Below are positions 1-12,682 of a DNA stretch of 64,000 nucleotides, one piece after another (position 1 is the stretch's first letter; each line of letters begins with the position of its first letter). Below the pieces are notes generated by a model, which saw only the letters and a list, made by a program, of their open reading frames with translations, searched no databases and was not told the origin of the DNA. The DNA comes from Euborellia annulipes (taxonomy: Eukaryota; Arthropoda; Insecta; Dermaptera; Anisolabididae), in NCBI GenBank assembly GCA_023213315.1, contig JAKCPI010014145.1:1-64000 (forward strand). The letters are read 5' to 3'. The position numbers and the translations under genes are program-made.

Positions 1-557
1 ATCACCCCAGGCTTTTTGTGTCGAGATATAATTAATTTCCGCCCTTATAATAGAATCCAAAATGCAGAAAAACAGAAAAATATTTTTTATATTTTGTTAC
101 CATGGCAATCATTTCTCCTATTTTTCCTATGAAGAACAAGAGTAGCGTGGTCTTGAGAAGATTTCAACGGCAAAATGAGAATATATATTTTAAAGAGCAT
201 CTAAAAAATAGTTGATTTATGAATTTAAAAAAAAAAATCGTTGGAGCGAATTTTGATAAAATCCAAAAAAAACTAAAAAAGTACATCAGTAAAGTACGAG
301 TACTTTTTAGCCTATTTTGAATAAAAGCTTATTTACACGAGTTCGGACGGTGCCTAACTTAAATATAAAATTTCAACCTCCTAGCTCATTTCCTTCATGG
401 TCAAAAATGTCCACACAGACCAATTTGTCGGCCCCACTTTTTTGGACTCAGGGGACCTCAAAACATGTATATCCATCAAAATCTCGACATCGAATTTTTG
501 ACATGATCGCAATACTTTCTATATATATTTCATATATAGGGTAAGAGAAAGTAAAAA
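1..557 (+). repeat. R1 dispersed repeat, copy cut by window edge
   Basis: R1 is a family of about 700-820 bases found in both orientations. Shared landmarks, in order: a terminal hairpin starting AATCTGGTGTGAC, GTGTCGACATA, TTGTTACCATGGCAACC, AAGAGTAAAGTGGTCTTCAG, a GTACTAGTACT stretch, ACAGACCATGTCGCG, TCAAAATCTCGACATCG and a terminal AGGTAAGAGAAAGTA. This copy lacks the hairpin because the window starts inside it. It has no coding capacity. Confidence 0.85.
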
Positions 558-1045
558 TACGAGTAATTATTATTCTTATATAAATATAAAAACTTTCAGA
601 GAAAATGTTTATTTACAGTAAAAATTACTGTTTTTTTAAGCCAAAAGACTTTTTAATCTGAATATTTGGAAAGGAAATTGTTAATTTAAGAGCAATCTTG
701 TTTGCAAGTTGTTGAAAAAAAATCCATTTGTTTGTTCGCATCCTCTTTCTTCCAAGATAGCTTTAACTTAAGTTTGAATCAAGTAAAGTAAAACTTTTAC
801 TCAATTGTTAGAAATTAAAAGCAGAAGCAACTTTTTTTTGCCATTGGCTCTTTCATATAACTATGGGGGGTAGTGACTTTCAAGTCAAAATCAATTACTT
901 TAAAATTTAATAGGTAGGCGGAATAGATGAGAAAATTGACAATTGTGAGTTTTTGTGTTGTATTCAGGGCTGCCGAGAGAATTGTAGGGCTCCGGAGGTA
1001 TACACAGCTTCCCCCTATTGTAAATTTAATTTGTATTTTGGTTTA

Positions 1046-1268
1046 AGGCAGCTACACACCTAACTGCAAACTTGATAAGGATGCATGTGCAATCTTTTTG
1101 TACAAGAATGCACAAATTCAATTTGGCATCACACGGCACAAGCATCATCAAGCGGCTTGCACAATTAAAATGCTTGCGCAAAATTCTTCTACGGAGTCTA
1201 CAGTTTGCTTGTACAAAAAGATTCCACATGCAAGCTTGTCAAGTTTGGAGTTACGTGTGTAGCCTCCT
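1046..1268. mobile_element. PIF/Harbinger-type miniature element
   Basis: A 223-base unit flanked by TTA on both sides (1043-1045 and 1269-1271). The ends are inverted repeats: AGGCAGCTACACACC on the left and the complement of AGGAGGCTACACACG on the right. Subterminal parts repeat TGTACAAAAAGATT in inverted form. The 3-base TTA duplication is typical of PIF/Harbinger elements; family assignment is inference. No coding sequence. Confidence 0.65.
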
Positions 1269-3916
1269 TTATAAAACTAATTCTTTATTTAATAAAATTA
1301 ATTTAATTCTCAATTAACGACTAATTAAGATTTTAAAAAGAATAATAAAAAATATATTAGTAATTTATAAATAAATTATGGGGAACAATTTTCTTTTTTA
1401 ACCTAAGGGTAATTTTGAAACTTCATTAAGTTGTGAAAAAAATTCTTAAAAGTGAGTTTTATTAAGGAAGGAAAAGTTAAGTATCTTACTTGAAGAAGTT
1501 TTTAATTAATTCTATAAAAAAAAAAACCTCTAAATAATTTAACATGGTCATAAACAATATAAGTTTGAAATAATCATTAATATTGTTTTCGACACTTGTT
1601 GCTTTAAAACAATTTCAATTCTATAGTCCTATAATAAGAATTTTTTAGAGGGCTATACTTAAAAATATTTTTAATCTAAGGATTCTTGCTTCAATCAATC
1701 AAAAATATTGATAAGTGAAGTGGCTGTTCAACGATTAGAATGATAGACAGGAAGAGAGCCTTTTGGCTGACATCCTCTCTTCCTGTATATCATTCCAATT
1801 AAAAATATTTTTAAGGTAAACCTTTAATTTTTCCCAATAGAGATTCCCGGATTCAATTTGATGGCTCTAAGCCAAATGGCAGTGAGTTCTAAGTGAGTTC
1901 AAGGCAAGAACATTATTCCTGAGGGAATTATTTTATTTTTTAGAAAATAAGGATTGTTAAGATTTAATTTTATTCTTTTTACTAAAAAAACCTTCGCTCC
2001 TTTTTCTAAAATATTTGGAGATTTCGATGCAACAAGGGCATTGTAAAATCTAAAAGCTATTTAAATTAATGGTTGGGAAAGTGATTTCCTCAAATAGTCA
2101 AAATTATTAAATATGAAGGCAAAACATACCACGAAAATTATTTCTCCCTATTGGGTCGATAGATATTTTAAATTAAACTCACCAATTATAGAAAGAATCG
2201 CTCGCTTTAACGAAGATTTGGAGAGAAATTCGGATTGTCGAAGATCAGAGGAGGCAACTCGCAGTACCGGTGTATAGATTCCTAGAACATTAAGAAATTA
2301 ATTAATTAAAATATTTAAATTTAACCAATCGAATTTAATATTCAGTTATGATATTAAAAAGATTAAAGATAAATGTTCAATTTTCCTATGCTTTAAAAAA
2401 AAAGATTATTTTTTATATAGTTTTAACGTGTATTGAATAAATCTGTCAAAATTACCTATTTAAACAATACTTTTCTCTATATATAGAGGTAAGAGAAAGT
2501 AAAAAAAAAATTATAAATTTGGGTATATATAAAATTCAGCACGAAGCTTTAGTTTGTATTTTTTATTATTAGGCCTATTAATTAAAGTTGTCTAAAAATT
2601 ATTTGTAAGAATGTATGATTAGAAAACCGAATACAGGGTTTAATAATAAATACAAAAATCGTTTGCTTTTTGTCTTCTTTTTTCCTTCTTAAATAAAAAA
2701 TACAAATCAATCAATTACCTGGGATTTCTTTTTTTTAAACAAAACAGTAACTTTGATTTTTGTCAGGTCTCTCCCCTGAGAGAGAAGAGAGAAAGTAGAA
2801 TGAGCTGGCGCCTGGGAAGAGGGAGGGGGGGGGGAATATTCATTAAGTTTAGGGATGGGGTAACCCTACTACTAAAAGGGGATGAGTGTGAGACAACGGT
2901 CCATCAACAATCACCATTATTAAAAGTATATTATTTAAAAATATTTAAAAAATTAAAAGTTGATTGTTAAAGCTCGGGATTGGTGACCCCGTAGCGTGTT
3001 GAACGTCCCCCAATAGCCATGGAAACAAAGTATTTAAAAATTTATTTAATAAAATTCAAAACCCTACATTTAGAAATATTTTTCAAAGTGTGAATAATTT
3101 TCTTGAAAAAATGAATGGACGATTTTGATTAGTATGAGGTAAACAATATATTATTTGTACTGTAATTTTTTTTTTAAAGTCAAAGTTCACTATATAGCTA
3201 TACTTTTGTGCGCAAATCGAAATCGGATTCTTTCAGTTGAATTTCAATTATTTACATTTTGAAATGGATATATTCATTCCATTTCCCCCTCTTGATGCGT
3301 CTCTATTGTATTTTTTACGCAACATTAATTATTTCTAGTTCATTTCTTCTCAAATTTTCGACCAATTAAAAAATAATAATTTGAATTTTTATTTTGCTAT
3401 CATTGTTTTTCCAAACCATTCTTCTTTTTTTTGTCGTTTTAATGGCTGATGATTAAATAGTTTGATTACTAATATTATTATAACGAACGGTCTCATTTCA
3501 ATTTTAAGTTCTCTGAGAATCAGTCAGGCAGGTCCTTCAACCAGGGCCCCGATTTCAATGCAACGAGATCAAAGATTAACCATTTGCAGATAGAGGCAAT
3601 GAACCTATTCCACTAACAAAGTTTCTGAATTGCCGAAGTAGGGGGTTTTCATCCTTGACTGCTCTGTATAATAAGGGCCATCATCAATTAGATTTATATA
3701 TTTCAACATGAAAGTTTTTTAAGTTGAGAAATTCAATACTAGTTACTTGCATTAGAAACTTCATAATTCAATTTACAATATTATAAAGTTAGAAGTTATA
3801 ACTCTCAATTAGTGAGTTTTATAATTTTTTGCTTGATAAATTTTTAAATAGTATTTGATTACAAATTATGATCTATAACAAAATTTTTTTCTAATATATT
3901 TGGGCCTATAACAACT
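1269..3916. other. intronic AT-rich DNA
   Basis: Apart from the repeat at 1704-1800, a G-rich run at 2820-2835 and a short 5S-like remnant near 2966-2996 (AAAGCTCGGGATTGGTGACC), I see only AT-rich sequence. It belongs to the intron preceding the Ig2 exon. No exon for the first Ig domain was found here. Confidence 0.6.
1704..1800. repeat. dispersed repeat with short hairpin
   Basis: The stretch TTGATAAGTGAAGTGG ... AACGATTAGAATGATAGACA recurs at about 7705-7765. Here it is followed by an inverted copy of ATGATAGACAGGAAGAGAG (1777-1795), forming a hairpin. The second copy sits next to a hammerhead-like motif, so both may come from the same retroelement family. Confidence 0.55.
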
Positions 3917-4520
3917 TTTTACTTTCTCTTACCTATATATATATTAATATATAGAGAGAAAGTATTGGATGTCGAGATTTTGATGGATATACACGTTCTG
4001 AGTCCAAAAAAGTGGGTTTCGCAACATGGTCTGTCTGTCTGTGTGTTTGTGTATCTGTGAAAAAAATATCTCAAGATCGAAAAGAGCTATAAGGTTAAAA
4101 TTTTATATTTAAGTTCGGTACTTCCATGGAACGTGACACGAAGCTTTTGAAGAAAATCGGCCAAAAAGTACTAGTACTTTACTGATGCACTTATTCAGTT
4201 TTTTTCGAATTTCTCAAAATTCGCTTCAATGATTTTGATTAAAATTTAAAAATCAATTATTTTTTAGATGTTCTTTAAAGTGTATATCCTTGAAATCTTT
4301 TGAAGTACAATTTACTCTTGTACTTCATAGAAAAGATAGGAGAAATGGTTGCCATGGTAACAAAATATAAATATTTTTTCATATTTATAAATTTTACATC
4401 TTGAATTCAAATATATCGGCGGAAACTAGATATATGCCGAGACAAAAAATCTGGTGTGACAAGGACAGAACACAACTTTCTATTACCGAAGGTGTGGCAC
4501 CAGTACACCAGATTTTTTTT
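3917..4520 (-). repeat. R1 dispersed repeat
   Basis: A minus-strand R1 copy running from TTTACTTTCTCTTACCT to an altered terminal hairpin (CTGGTGTGACAAGGACAG ... GTACACCAGATTT). It ends about 85 bases before the Ig2 exon, so its end is close to the splice acceptor region. Confidence 0.85.
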
Positions 4521-4605
4521 TACAAAATATGGAGTTAATTAATTTTTAAATTTAAGTAAATATATTTTTTATCCGACTGATTTTGTTTTAATTTTTTTTT
4601 TTCAG

Positions 4606-4884
4606 ACTTGAAGAAACAATTCGACGGCGCGCCTTATGCTAAATCAGTAGAGATGGACCACCAGGTGGAGATGCGATGTGAACCACCATCAGGTGTCCCT
4701 CCTCCCCGGGTCTATTGGCTTCGCAATGGAGCTCCTATCGAACATGCTACCAACCTGATCGTGACCAGTGAGGGTCACCTGCTCATCGGTCAAGCCCGGC
4801 TACACGATATGGCCAACTACACGTGTGTCGCCGAAAATGTTGCAGCCAAACGACTCTCCCACCCGGCTTTACTAACCGTTTTCG
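4606..4884 (+). CDS. unc-5: unc-5 exon: second Ig domain
   Basis: The exon follows a long T-rich tract ending in CAG and is closed by GTAAGA. Its first two bases (AC) finish a codon from an upstream exon outside the window. The 92 whole residues form one Ig domain of the I-set type: Cys24 and Cys73 are the expected disulfide pair, Trp37 is the core tryptophan, and the D-x-A-N-Y-T-C motif sits at 67-73. The start (LKKQFDGAP) matches the linker into Ig2 of vertebrate UNC5. Asn70 is a glycosylation sequon (NYT). In the family, the Ig domains contribute to netrin binding. The exon ends in phase 1 (G), which joins TC of the next exon to give Val. The reading frame runs on into the intron to 4922; this is read-through and not used. 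Confidence 0.93.
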
Positions 4885-5120
4885 GTAAGACCAACTTTCC
4901 CAACACTTACACAATAGTTTAGCCTAAGCCGTAAAGTACACACACCGTTCCTAGTTCAATCGACTAAATCCTATTAGCAGATTCTAACTATACTAACAAA
5001 AAGCATTACTAATGAAAACTATGTGAACTAGCTGAGAGAGATGCCAATGAATTGAAAATATCAAATCAATGTTTTTCAAGAAAATCTTTCTTTAAATTAC
5101 TAAATAAATTTAAAATGAAT

Positions 5121-5367
5121 CTTCTTCTTCTTCTGTCCTCCCCTTATTCCCGGGATGCGGGGTCGGCGGACCTCACTTTTACCCTCCAGCCCTATCACGT
5201 GTTTTTGCCTGAAGAAATAGAATAGGCCGGCCCGTCGCACGGTCTGACACCTATTGAAACGAGGAAGGGACAGACATACAAAGAACTGAAGGACTGCCTG
5301 TTCCAGCTCGGGCAGCTCGTGGACGCCATTCACGTGCCCACAAGATTTGGGCCCCTGAGCGATAATA
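5121..5367 (-). mobile_element. GC-rich SINE (family A) with perfect 19-base target duplication
   Basis: A GC-rich insert in AT-rich surroundings, flanked by identical 19-base copies (5102-5120 and 5368-5386). On the minus strand it begins GCTCAGGGGCCC, contains CCACGAGCTGCCCGAGCTGG and CTGTCCCTTCC, and ends in a GAA-type tail (CTTCTTCTTCTTCT on the plus strand). Long target duplications and a simple 3' tail indicate a SINE moved by LINE machinery. Related copies: 13906-14102, 28883-29010 and 30645-30798. Confidence 0.8.
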
Positions 5368-5459
5368 AAATAAATTTAAAATGAATATTTTTATTAAATA
5401 AATTATAAATATCACTTTTAGGTAGGTGAAGAAAATTCATATAATTAATATTTACTCCG

Positions 5460-5730
5460 AAAAAGATAGGGCTACTGTCGGGATTCGAACCACAGATCTG
5501 CCAATTTGTATTCAGCATGCACCAACACTAGTACCGCATTCGACTATTTGAATTCAAACAGATTACTATTTCAGTCATAGGGAGAAATGTCTCTCTTATC
5601 AAGATCACAAATTTCTCCGTCAACCAGATGGATAAATTGAGAAAATTTGTGATTTCGATAAGGGAGACATTTCTTCAGATATCTGAAATAGAAAACTGCT
5701 AAAATTCAAAAAGGCTGTACTGTGGTCAGA
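5460..5730. repeat. fold-back with tRNA-like SINE ends (family D)
   Basis: Left and right halves are inverted: TACTATTTCAGTCATAGGGA near 5564 pairs with the segment ending GAAATAGAAAA near 5695. The left half includes, on the minus strand, GTGGTTCGAATCCC, a good tRNA-type B box. Similar sequence forms the fold-back at 32664-32931. Confidence 0.6.
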
Positions 5731-5861
5731 GCCGCAGACAAGGGGGAGGGGGGGGGGACTACCCCTGGGACTATATCCCGGGGCTCTTTGCTCTCCAACC
5801 TTAAAATTCTAATTAAAAAAATAATTTTCATAGATAAATTTCAATTTTTTTTTTTTTATTT

Positions 5862-5965
5862 AAGATCTTTTTCAGCATCGAAGGCCATTTTAGACCCAGT
5901 CTCTATTTCGAATGGATTGGTAGCCAATTTAATTCTTGAAATTCTTCTTTAGGGAGCCCAGGCCC
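5862..5965 (-). mobile_element. SINE family B, partial
   Basis: This contains the family B body (TTTCAGCATCGAAGGCCATTTAGACCC on the plus strand, slightly altered) and an A/T tail, but no complete tRNA-like head. Compare the intact copy at 26801-26973. Confidence 0.6.
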
Positions 5966-7305
5966 TTTAAGCTCAAATATTAAAATTTTGTTTCCGCGGT
6001 ACTCCTTTCTTTTCGGCTATTTGATCTAGTAAATATTAATTATTTGAATATTTTTATTATAAATAACGAATTAAAAAATTATATCATTGTTTAATATAAA
6101 ATAGGTTAGAATCTACCGGCGGGGGGGGGGGGGAGTAGAGGGCCCAGAGTAATTATGAAAATTAAAAAAATGAATCTTCCTCCTATCGTGTCTCTTTAGC
6201 ATATAAATAAAAAAAAAATTACCTTGATAAATGTTTAGATTGAATTATTTTCTTAAGTCAATATAAAAAAATAAATAAAGATATTACAAGCAACAATTCT
6301 ATTAATTATTGGTTTATGCACAAATTATCAAATATATTCTTGGAATGAATGAACTATAACTACAAAGTTTTTTTTTTATTTATTTTTTTTTTTCTTAACA
6401 TGTTATTACAACTAATTTTTATTTTCCTCGTCAATTTTTGACGGAGAACAATCAAATAGTGTCACGCTACTCAGTCATTCTCTGAGAAACTATTATTTTC
6501 GGGTCGTTTACTAACTTTAGAAAAAGATTAATGCCCTGCTCATTTACAAAGAAATTATGCCAATAAAATAGAATTATAATCAAATAGGTTCAAACGTAAT
6601 CGCTAAAAATTTTCAGAAGAAAAAGAAAATTCATATAAAATCAAATTCGAGTAACTAATTTGTTGCTGGTTGCCTAGATGGGTAGGCGTTGTTAATGGTA
6701 AAAATAGAACCCTTCCTAATAAAAATTTTAGCCTGAATGTATGAAAAAAGGTGAAATTAGAATTACGTAGTTTTAATGGAAAATTAAAAACTAGGTCATA
6801 ATATTTAACATTTTTTTTTAGTTTAAAACTTTCCCAGTTATTGTTATTAAATGAAAATACTTGTTTTGGGGTAACCTGTAGTTTATTTATTGTTCTTGTG
6901 ATGTGACACTTGAATATAATTGATATTTTGCGTTTATTTGCGTTTTTTCTGGTTTTTAAGCAGGATGAAGCGCTGGAAAGGAGAAAAAACTTCCAATTTT
7001 TTTTTTTTCCGGATTACAATTTATTTTTTTACCATGATTTATTTGTATAAAATACAAAGTATTAGCCACTCATTCTGTAGCTTTCTGCAAGTACAGTCTT
7101 ACATCTAGCGATCTACTCTCAGAAAGAGATTAATGATAGTATCTGAATCGGTATCTGAAGAAGGCCACAAAATGACTGACTAAAACATTATATCTTATAG
7201 AAATAAACCAGAGTTTATTCCAAAACAAGTATTTTCATTTATTTAACATTCTTAACACTTAATAACGTAGGCCGTAAGGCTAGAGATGTTGGTAAATGTC
7301 AATAT

Positions 7306-7690
7306 TAATAATCTTAAAGCCACGGGGCGCTGGTTTGGATTCCAGGCAGTTCGATTAATATTTTTATTATTTTTTTTTTAAGTTATTTTAAGGTCTTTTT
7401 CGGGATCTAAGGCCGTTTAGACCCCATCCCTATTTATTTCAAATGATTTGTAGTCAATTCAAATGAAGTAATTTTTCTCGCTTGTGACGGGAAGCGAACC
7501 CGTACCCCAGGCAATGTCTTCTCTCTGAGCCAAGTGTCACGGGCCCGATAAATATTTATTTAAATCATTTGGATACCAAATAGTATAAATAAATGTGCCT
7601 GGACCTCATAATATATCGTCATTGATATTATGAGTATCGTAAAAATCTATTTGAGCTAAGATGCCGAGAAAACTTGAGTATTAAATATAA
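7306..7690 (+). mobile_element. SINE family C split by an inserted SINE family B
   Basis: Family C sequence runs from about 7306 to 7352 (GGATTCCAGGCAGTTCGAT) and resumes at about 7556 (CATTTGGATACCAAAT ... TGCCTGGACC) to about 7690. Between them, about 7371-7546, is a minus-strand family B SINE with a tRNA-like head (B box GGGTTCGCTTCCC on the minus strand). Imperfect copies of CGATTAATATTTTTA flank the insert, so B landed in C. Confidence 0.65.
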
Positions 7691-7787
7691 TTTTTCAATA
7701 AGATATTGATAAGAGAAGTGGTTGTTCAACGATTAGAATGATAGACAGGAAGAGAGGATGTCAGCCTCTATCGAATAAAAATCTCCA

Positions 7788-7837
7788 CTAAGAAGACGTT
7801 TCGGGTTTAATTAGATAAATCCATCATCAGTTCTTAA
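7788..7837 (-). ncRNA. hammerhead ribozyme motif
   Basis: On the minus strand: stem I strand TTAAGAA, core CTGATGA, one extra T, stem II (GGATTT with AAACCC, one mismatch), core GAA, stem III ACGT, cleavage C, then stem I strand TTCTTAG. Stem I forms seven pairs (one G-U). Palindromic ACGT as stem III fits hammerheads of Penelope-like retroelements. The extra base after CTGATGA recurs in all copies here. Activity is not shown. Confidence 0.6.
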
Positions 7838-9412
7838 GAGGATTATTGGCAATCTCAAGGTGTACACCATTGAGATGCAGATAGAGTTGTTATATATAAA
7901 CATATACAAAATTATATAAAAATACAATAATCACTAAGAATAAACTTGAACAAAATTTAAGAAAACTCCTTTTAATTATTGTGAAGATGTTCGGAGATGA
8001 CTGAATTCGTCATATTTTTTACCCTTTCTATAGAATTGTTAATCATTTAAAGGTAGCCTATAATCCTTTAAAAAAAATTTAGTATTTATATATTATTTAG
8101 AAAAAAAATTTACTCGGCAATCTCTTTGATATCGACATTTAAGTTGTCTTTCATTGATGCACCTGCCTTCCACGAAACAGCATACTTCTCCACGATTATC
8201 TATTTTTTGTGTTAACAATAATTAATATATTAAGAATAGTAGATGGGCCAGGGTCTGGTTCTAAAATTAAACCGGAAAACTTTTTTATTTTTGACAAGAT
8301 CGATGAACTGGAATTATATCTTGTATATAATTAAAACATTAAAAGAGAAGACATTCCAAATTAATTTCTTCTTTTTTTTTTTTTTTTTCTTTTAATATTA
8401 GAAAAAAATCTTTAGTGAATGGTCTATCAAATTTTAGTCCTTTTTTTCAAAAACTTCCCCCTTTGGGACATTCCTCTCACATCAATCAGACTTGTTTCTT
8501 TTTTTTTTTCTTTCACAAATATTTTCCTTCCCAAGTTTTTATCTCTAAATTTACTTTTTTTTTTCTTCTCTTCTATTTTGCTTTTTCTAATCAAATAACA
8601 AAAGAAACAAACCAACAAGGATTTAGAATTAGAAGAGGGGGGAGAAAAAAAAACAATGAGGACAAATTTATGGTCTCCTCACGGCCTATTAGATTGTCTG
8701 CTTGTTGTATTGAAATCATACATCAATGCCAGCAAAAGAGAGATGAGAGGGAAGGGGTGTGGATCATTAACATTTTAGAGCAGGCTAATATTATTTTAAA
8801 TCGGAGTTAATTTGTAGCAGTAACGCTCGTTCAGTGTTGACTTAACGTCGGCTGTTGGCAAATTGCGCCTGGAGGCGTTTTCCCGGGACACTTGATCTAT
8901 CCCCTCTCTTCTTCCCTTTATCTTCTCTTTCTTTTTCAGTATTAAATTAACAAGCCTTGTTCAATTAATGATACACCAAATTATCTTAATTTATTTAAAC
9001 ATCCTGATAGATAGGAATATCTCATTTATTTGAATCTTTTGCTTAGTTTGTATTTTAATTATTTGTACAATTCCTTCTCTAGTTTATATACTTTGGCAAT
9101 ATATTCGCTTTCACTTACATTAAATTAAAACATAAATAGACTTGACTTGTTATTTGGATTAAATTCATTCAAGATTCTTTTTCTTTCATTTATTTTCTTT
9201 TTCATTAAATGGAGTTATAAATTTATAATGCAACCCATATAATAATTATGTTTTGAATTTTCAATTAAATGCCTTTCTCGGATCACGGATGAGAAATTAA
9301 CAAATAAGTGTTCGTCGCTTCGTAGAGTTGGTCAATTCGTTTGCCTATCTTTCAGTAACTAGTTAGTTCAGGACCAGAGTTATTAACGCATGAAATGTAT
9401 TAAAGAATGACG

Positions 9413-9610
9413 TGGGAGCTTGATGGTGTAGCGAGCTAGGGTGTCGGCTTCTGCAAAGAAGATCCGTGTTCAAATCCTGGGTCACGGGAACAGCCAATCT
9501 CCGGGGGCTGGAAGGTCTCATTGTCTCAATTTTTCTTGAGACGGGAAGCCTTCTAGGGAGGGGGAGGGGGCTCCCCTCCGGAACCCCCTAGTTACGCCCA
9601 TGTCCCTAGC
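9413..9610 (+). mobile_element. tRNA-like SINE followed by a hAT-like end
   Basis: TGGTGTAGCGAGCTAGG and GTGTTCAAATCC are spaced like tRNA A and B boxes, but no full cloverleaf forms. It ends in a G/C-rich stretch with CCTAGTTACGCCCATG, the terminal sequence seen in hAT-type elements here (compare 36961). Confidence 0.5.
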
Positions 9611-11551
9611 ATAGAAGAGGTTGGATAAAAGGAACCAAGTGGAGCCAGAAATAAGGATTAGTTCACCAGCTAGAAATGAACGCATGAGGAGGAGTTAGAG
9701 GTAGGAAATGATCTAACTTCACAGGGTGCCGGTAGATGGCTACGGCCAGAGGCCGGTTTGGTTTGAGGTGTGTGTCTTCGTGCACGGGGTAAATAAACGG
9801 GAATTCGGATAGAAATTTCAAATAACAATAATTAAAGTGGAAAAAACTGTTGAGGAGTACCACAATTTGTTTGGATTTTAATGAGAAGAGTTCGCACTTT
9901 ATTTCCAAATGGATAATGAAATAATTAATAATTAAATATTTTGTTTTTAAACGAAATTTTTTAATGTACCAAGAGTTTCAAATTTAATATTACTAATCTA
10001 ATGAAAAAATTGTCATTTACTTATAGGAATTTTACTTTCAAATGATAAGAAAACTATTCAAAGGTAAAATTTTTTCCATTAAAAAAAAAAAAAAATTTAT
10101 TTTTAGCATCCTATAATTTAAGTGTTTATTTAGCGATAGGCATCTTCTCCCAGGACTCTTTTAAAGATTAATTAACCAAAGTTAAATCATGATGAATCAT
10201 TAATGAAGCAAAAAAAAAAAAAAACGTTAGATTACTTTAATAAAAATTTTATTATATAGTTTCGTCGTTCTTCTTCAATTTCTGCCCACATTCCGAATTC
10301 GTTTAACACCAAAAAAAAAAGAAAGGAAGAAATAAGTAGTATGTTTATAAAAAAAAAATCCTAACAAGCAATGTTCACGTTGAGATGCTATAACCTCTGT
10401 TCATTAGAGTGGAATTGATGATGGGAGAAGACCCGAAACCTGGTCTCATTAGCGGCCGGCCTCAAATTCTGGACCGCTGCTGATTATGCAAATGAGGCCC
10501 TGGGCCAAATAATGTCCTAATGCCACATGAGCATACCTATTTACTTCAAAGGGACTACTTAGTTTTTTCTCGTTCCTTTCAGCCGTCTACTAATACCATA
10601 CACGTTTAACTTTTTAATTAAAAATGTTCTAATTCGAAAATAGGATCTCTTCTCTCTTTTTCTCTTTCGCTTGGAGCGGTAGAGAATCTCTGACGGGAAA
10701 GAATCAAATCACATTCATTTAAATCAATTAGAAGTAACTTGCATTTGGAATTTTCTCCAAAAAGAATAAGTTTCATTTCGCTAATTTTACGAATAGGGAA
10801 GAGATCAAAGTAATTTTAATAATAAAGAACTTTTTTTTCACATATCTCTGAGATCATTGGCCCAATCCAAGGGCAAATTTACTTTAAGTTAATTAAAACT
10901 AATTCAATGAAAGCTTTAATTATTCTGTTTTAAAAGCAAAGCTTTTTTCTGCAAAATCATCATCAATCTCTCCCTCTTTCTCTCTCTGAATTTCATAATT
11001 ATCTATTTTTCCTCTTTTAAACAGAGACTATTTTTTTTTTATTGGAAATTCCCGTCACGATTTAAAAGATAATTAGCATGAAATATTATTCAATCGAAGT
11101 GTATTTAAACATAGATTATTATCTTGATTAAAAGAAAATTGTAAATTCAAAATTCCAATGTCTTTTTCAGTGTCTTTGGGCAATAGGAGACTATATTAAT
11201 TTTTTCAAATTATTTTTCCAATAGGATAAACAATATTTTTTGTTTATGATTGGTCTAAAATCTATAGTAAATTAGAATGTATTGAACCATATTATGAACC
11301 TACAGTTCCAAAAAAAAAAAAAAAAAAAATGTTTTTTCTACTGTAAATACAGTATTTTGTTGTGAAATTATATTACAGTATTTTTTTAATAAATGAAAAA
11401 AATTTGCTATCCATTTAAATTTCTATCAAAAATTTTCAGATAGAATTTATTAAATAAGCATAGAATGTGTAAAATTTTCTTTTAAAAAGTTCTCTAAATT
11501 AATCAAATCAATCAAATTGACTGGGTTATTTCAAATTATTTAAAATTCCTT

Positions 11552-11826
11552 TTTATTTTCTCTTAGCTATATATATTAATTATTTAGAGAAAAAGTATTG
11601 TGATTGTGTCAAATATCACCCAAATACACGCCCAAAAAAGTGGGTCCCTCAAAATGATGAGTCTGTCAGTCTGTGGTTACAATATTGTATACGAAAAGAG
11701 GAGAGTCCGAAGTATCGTGGAGACCAATATAAATAAAAAGTATATCTCGACCTGGTGTGATGGTTAGATTACCGAAGATAAGAGACAGTTGTATGTTGTG
11801 GCATAATCACAACAGATTTTATTTTA
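11552..11826 (-). repeat. R1 dispersed repeat, short copy
   Basis: Internally deleted minus-strand R1: it starts TTTATTTTCTCTTAGCTATA, keeps a diverged middle and ends in a hairpin remnant (CCTGGTGTGATGG ... CACAACAGATTT). It lies head to head with the next copy, 40 bases away. Confidence 0.75.
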
Positions 11827-11866
11827 TTAAGAAAGAGAGAAAATTTGTTCTTGTGAATTAATTTTA

Positions 11867-12682
<816 letters not shown>

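Noticed and set aside
8415..8810. 131-codon open frame on the plus strand
   Set aside because: Phe- and Lys-rich translation of T and A runs, with no splice or domain support.
9416..9490. tRNA gene
   Set aside because: A and B boxes are present but no cloverleaf or acceptor stem forms; treated as SINE. The same holds for the tRNA-like heads at 26801-26973 and 63283-63350.
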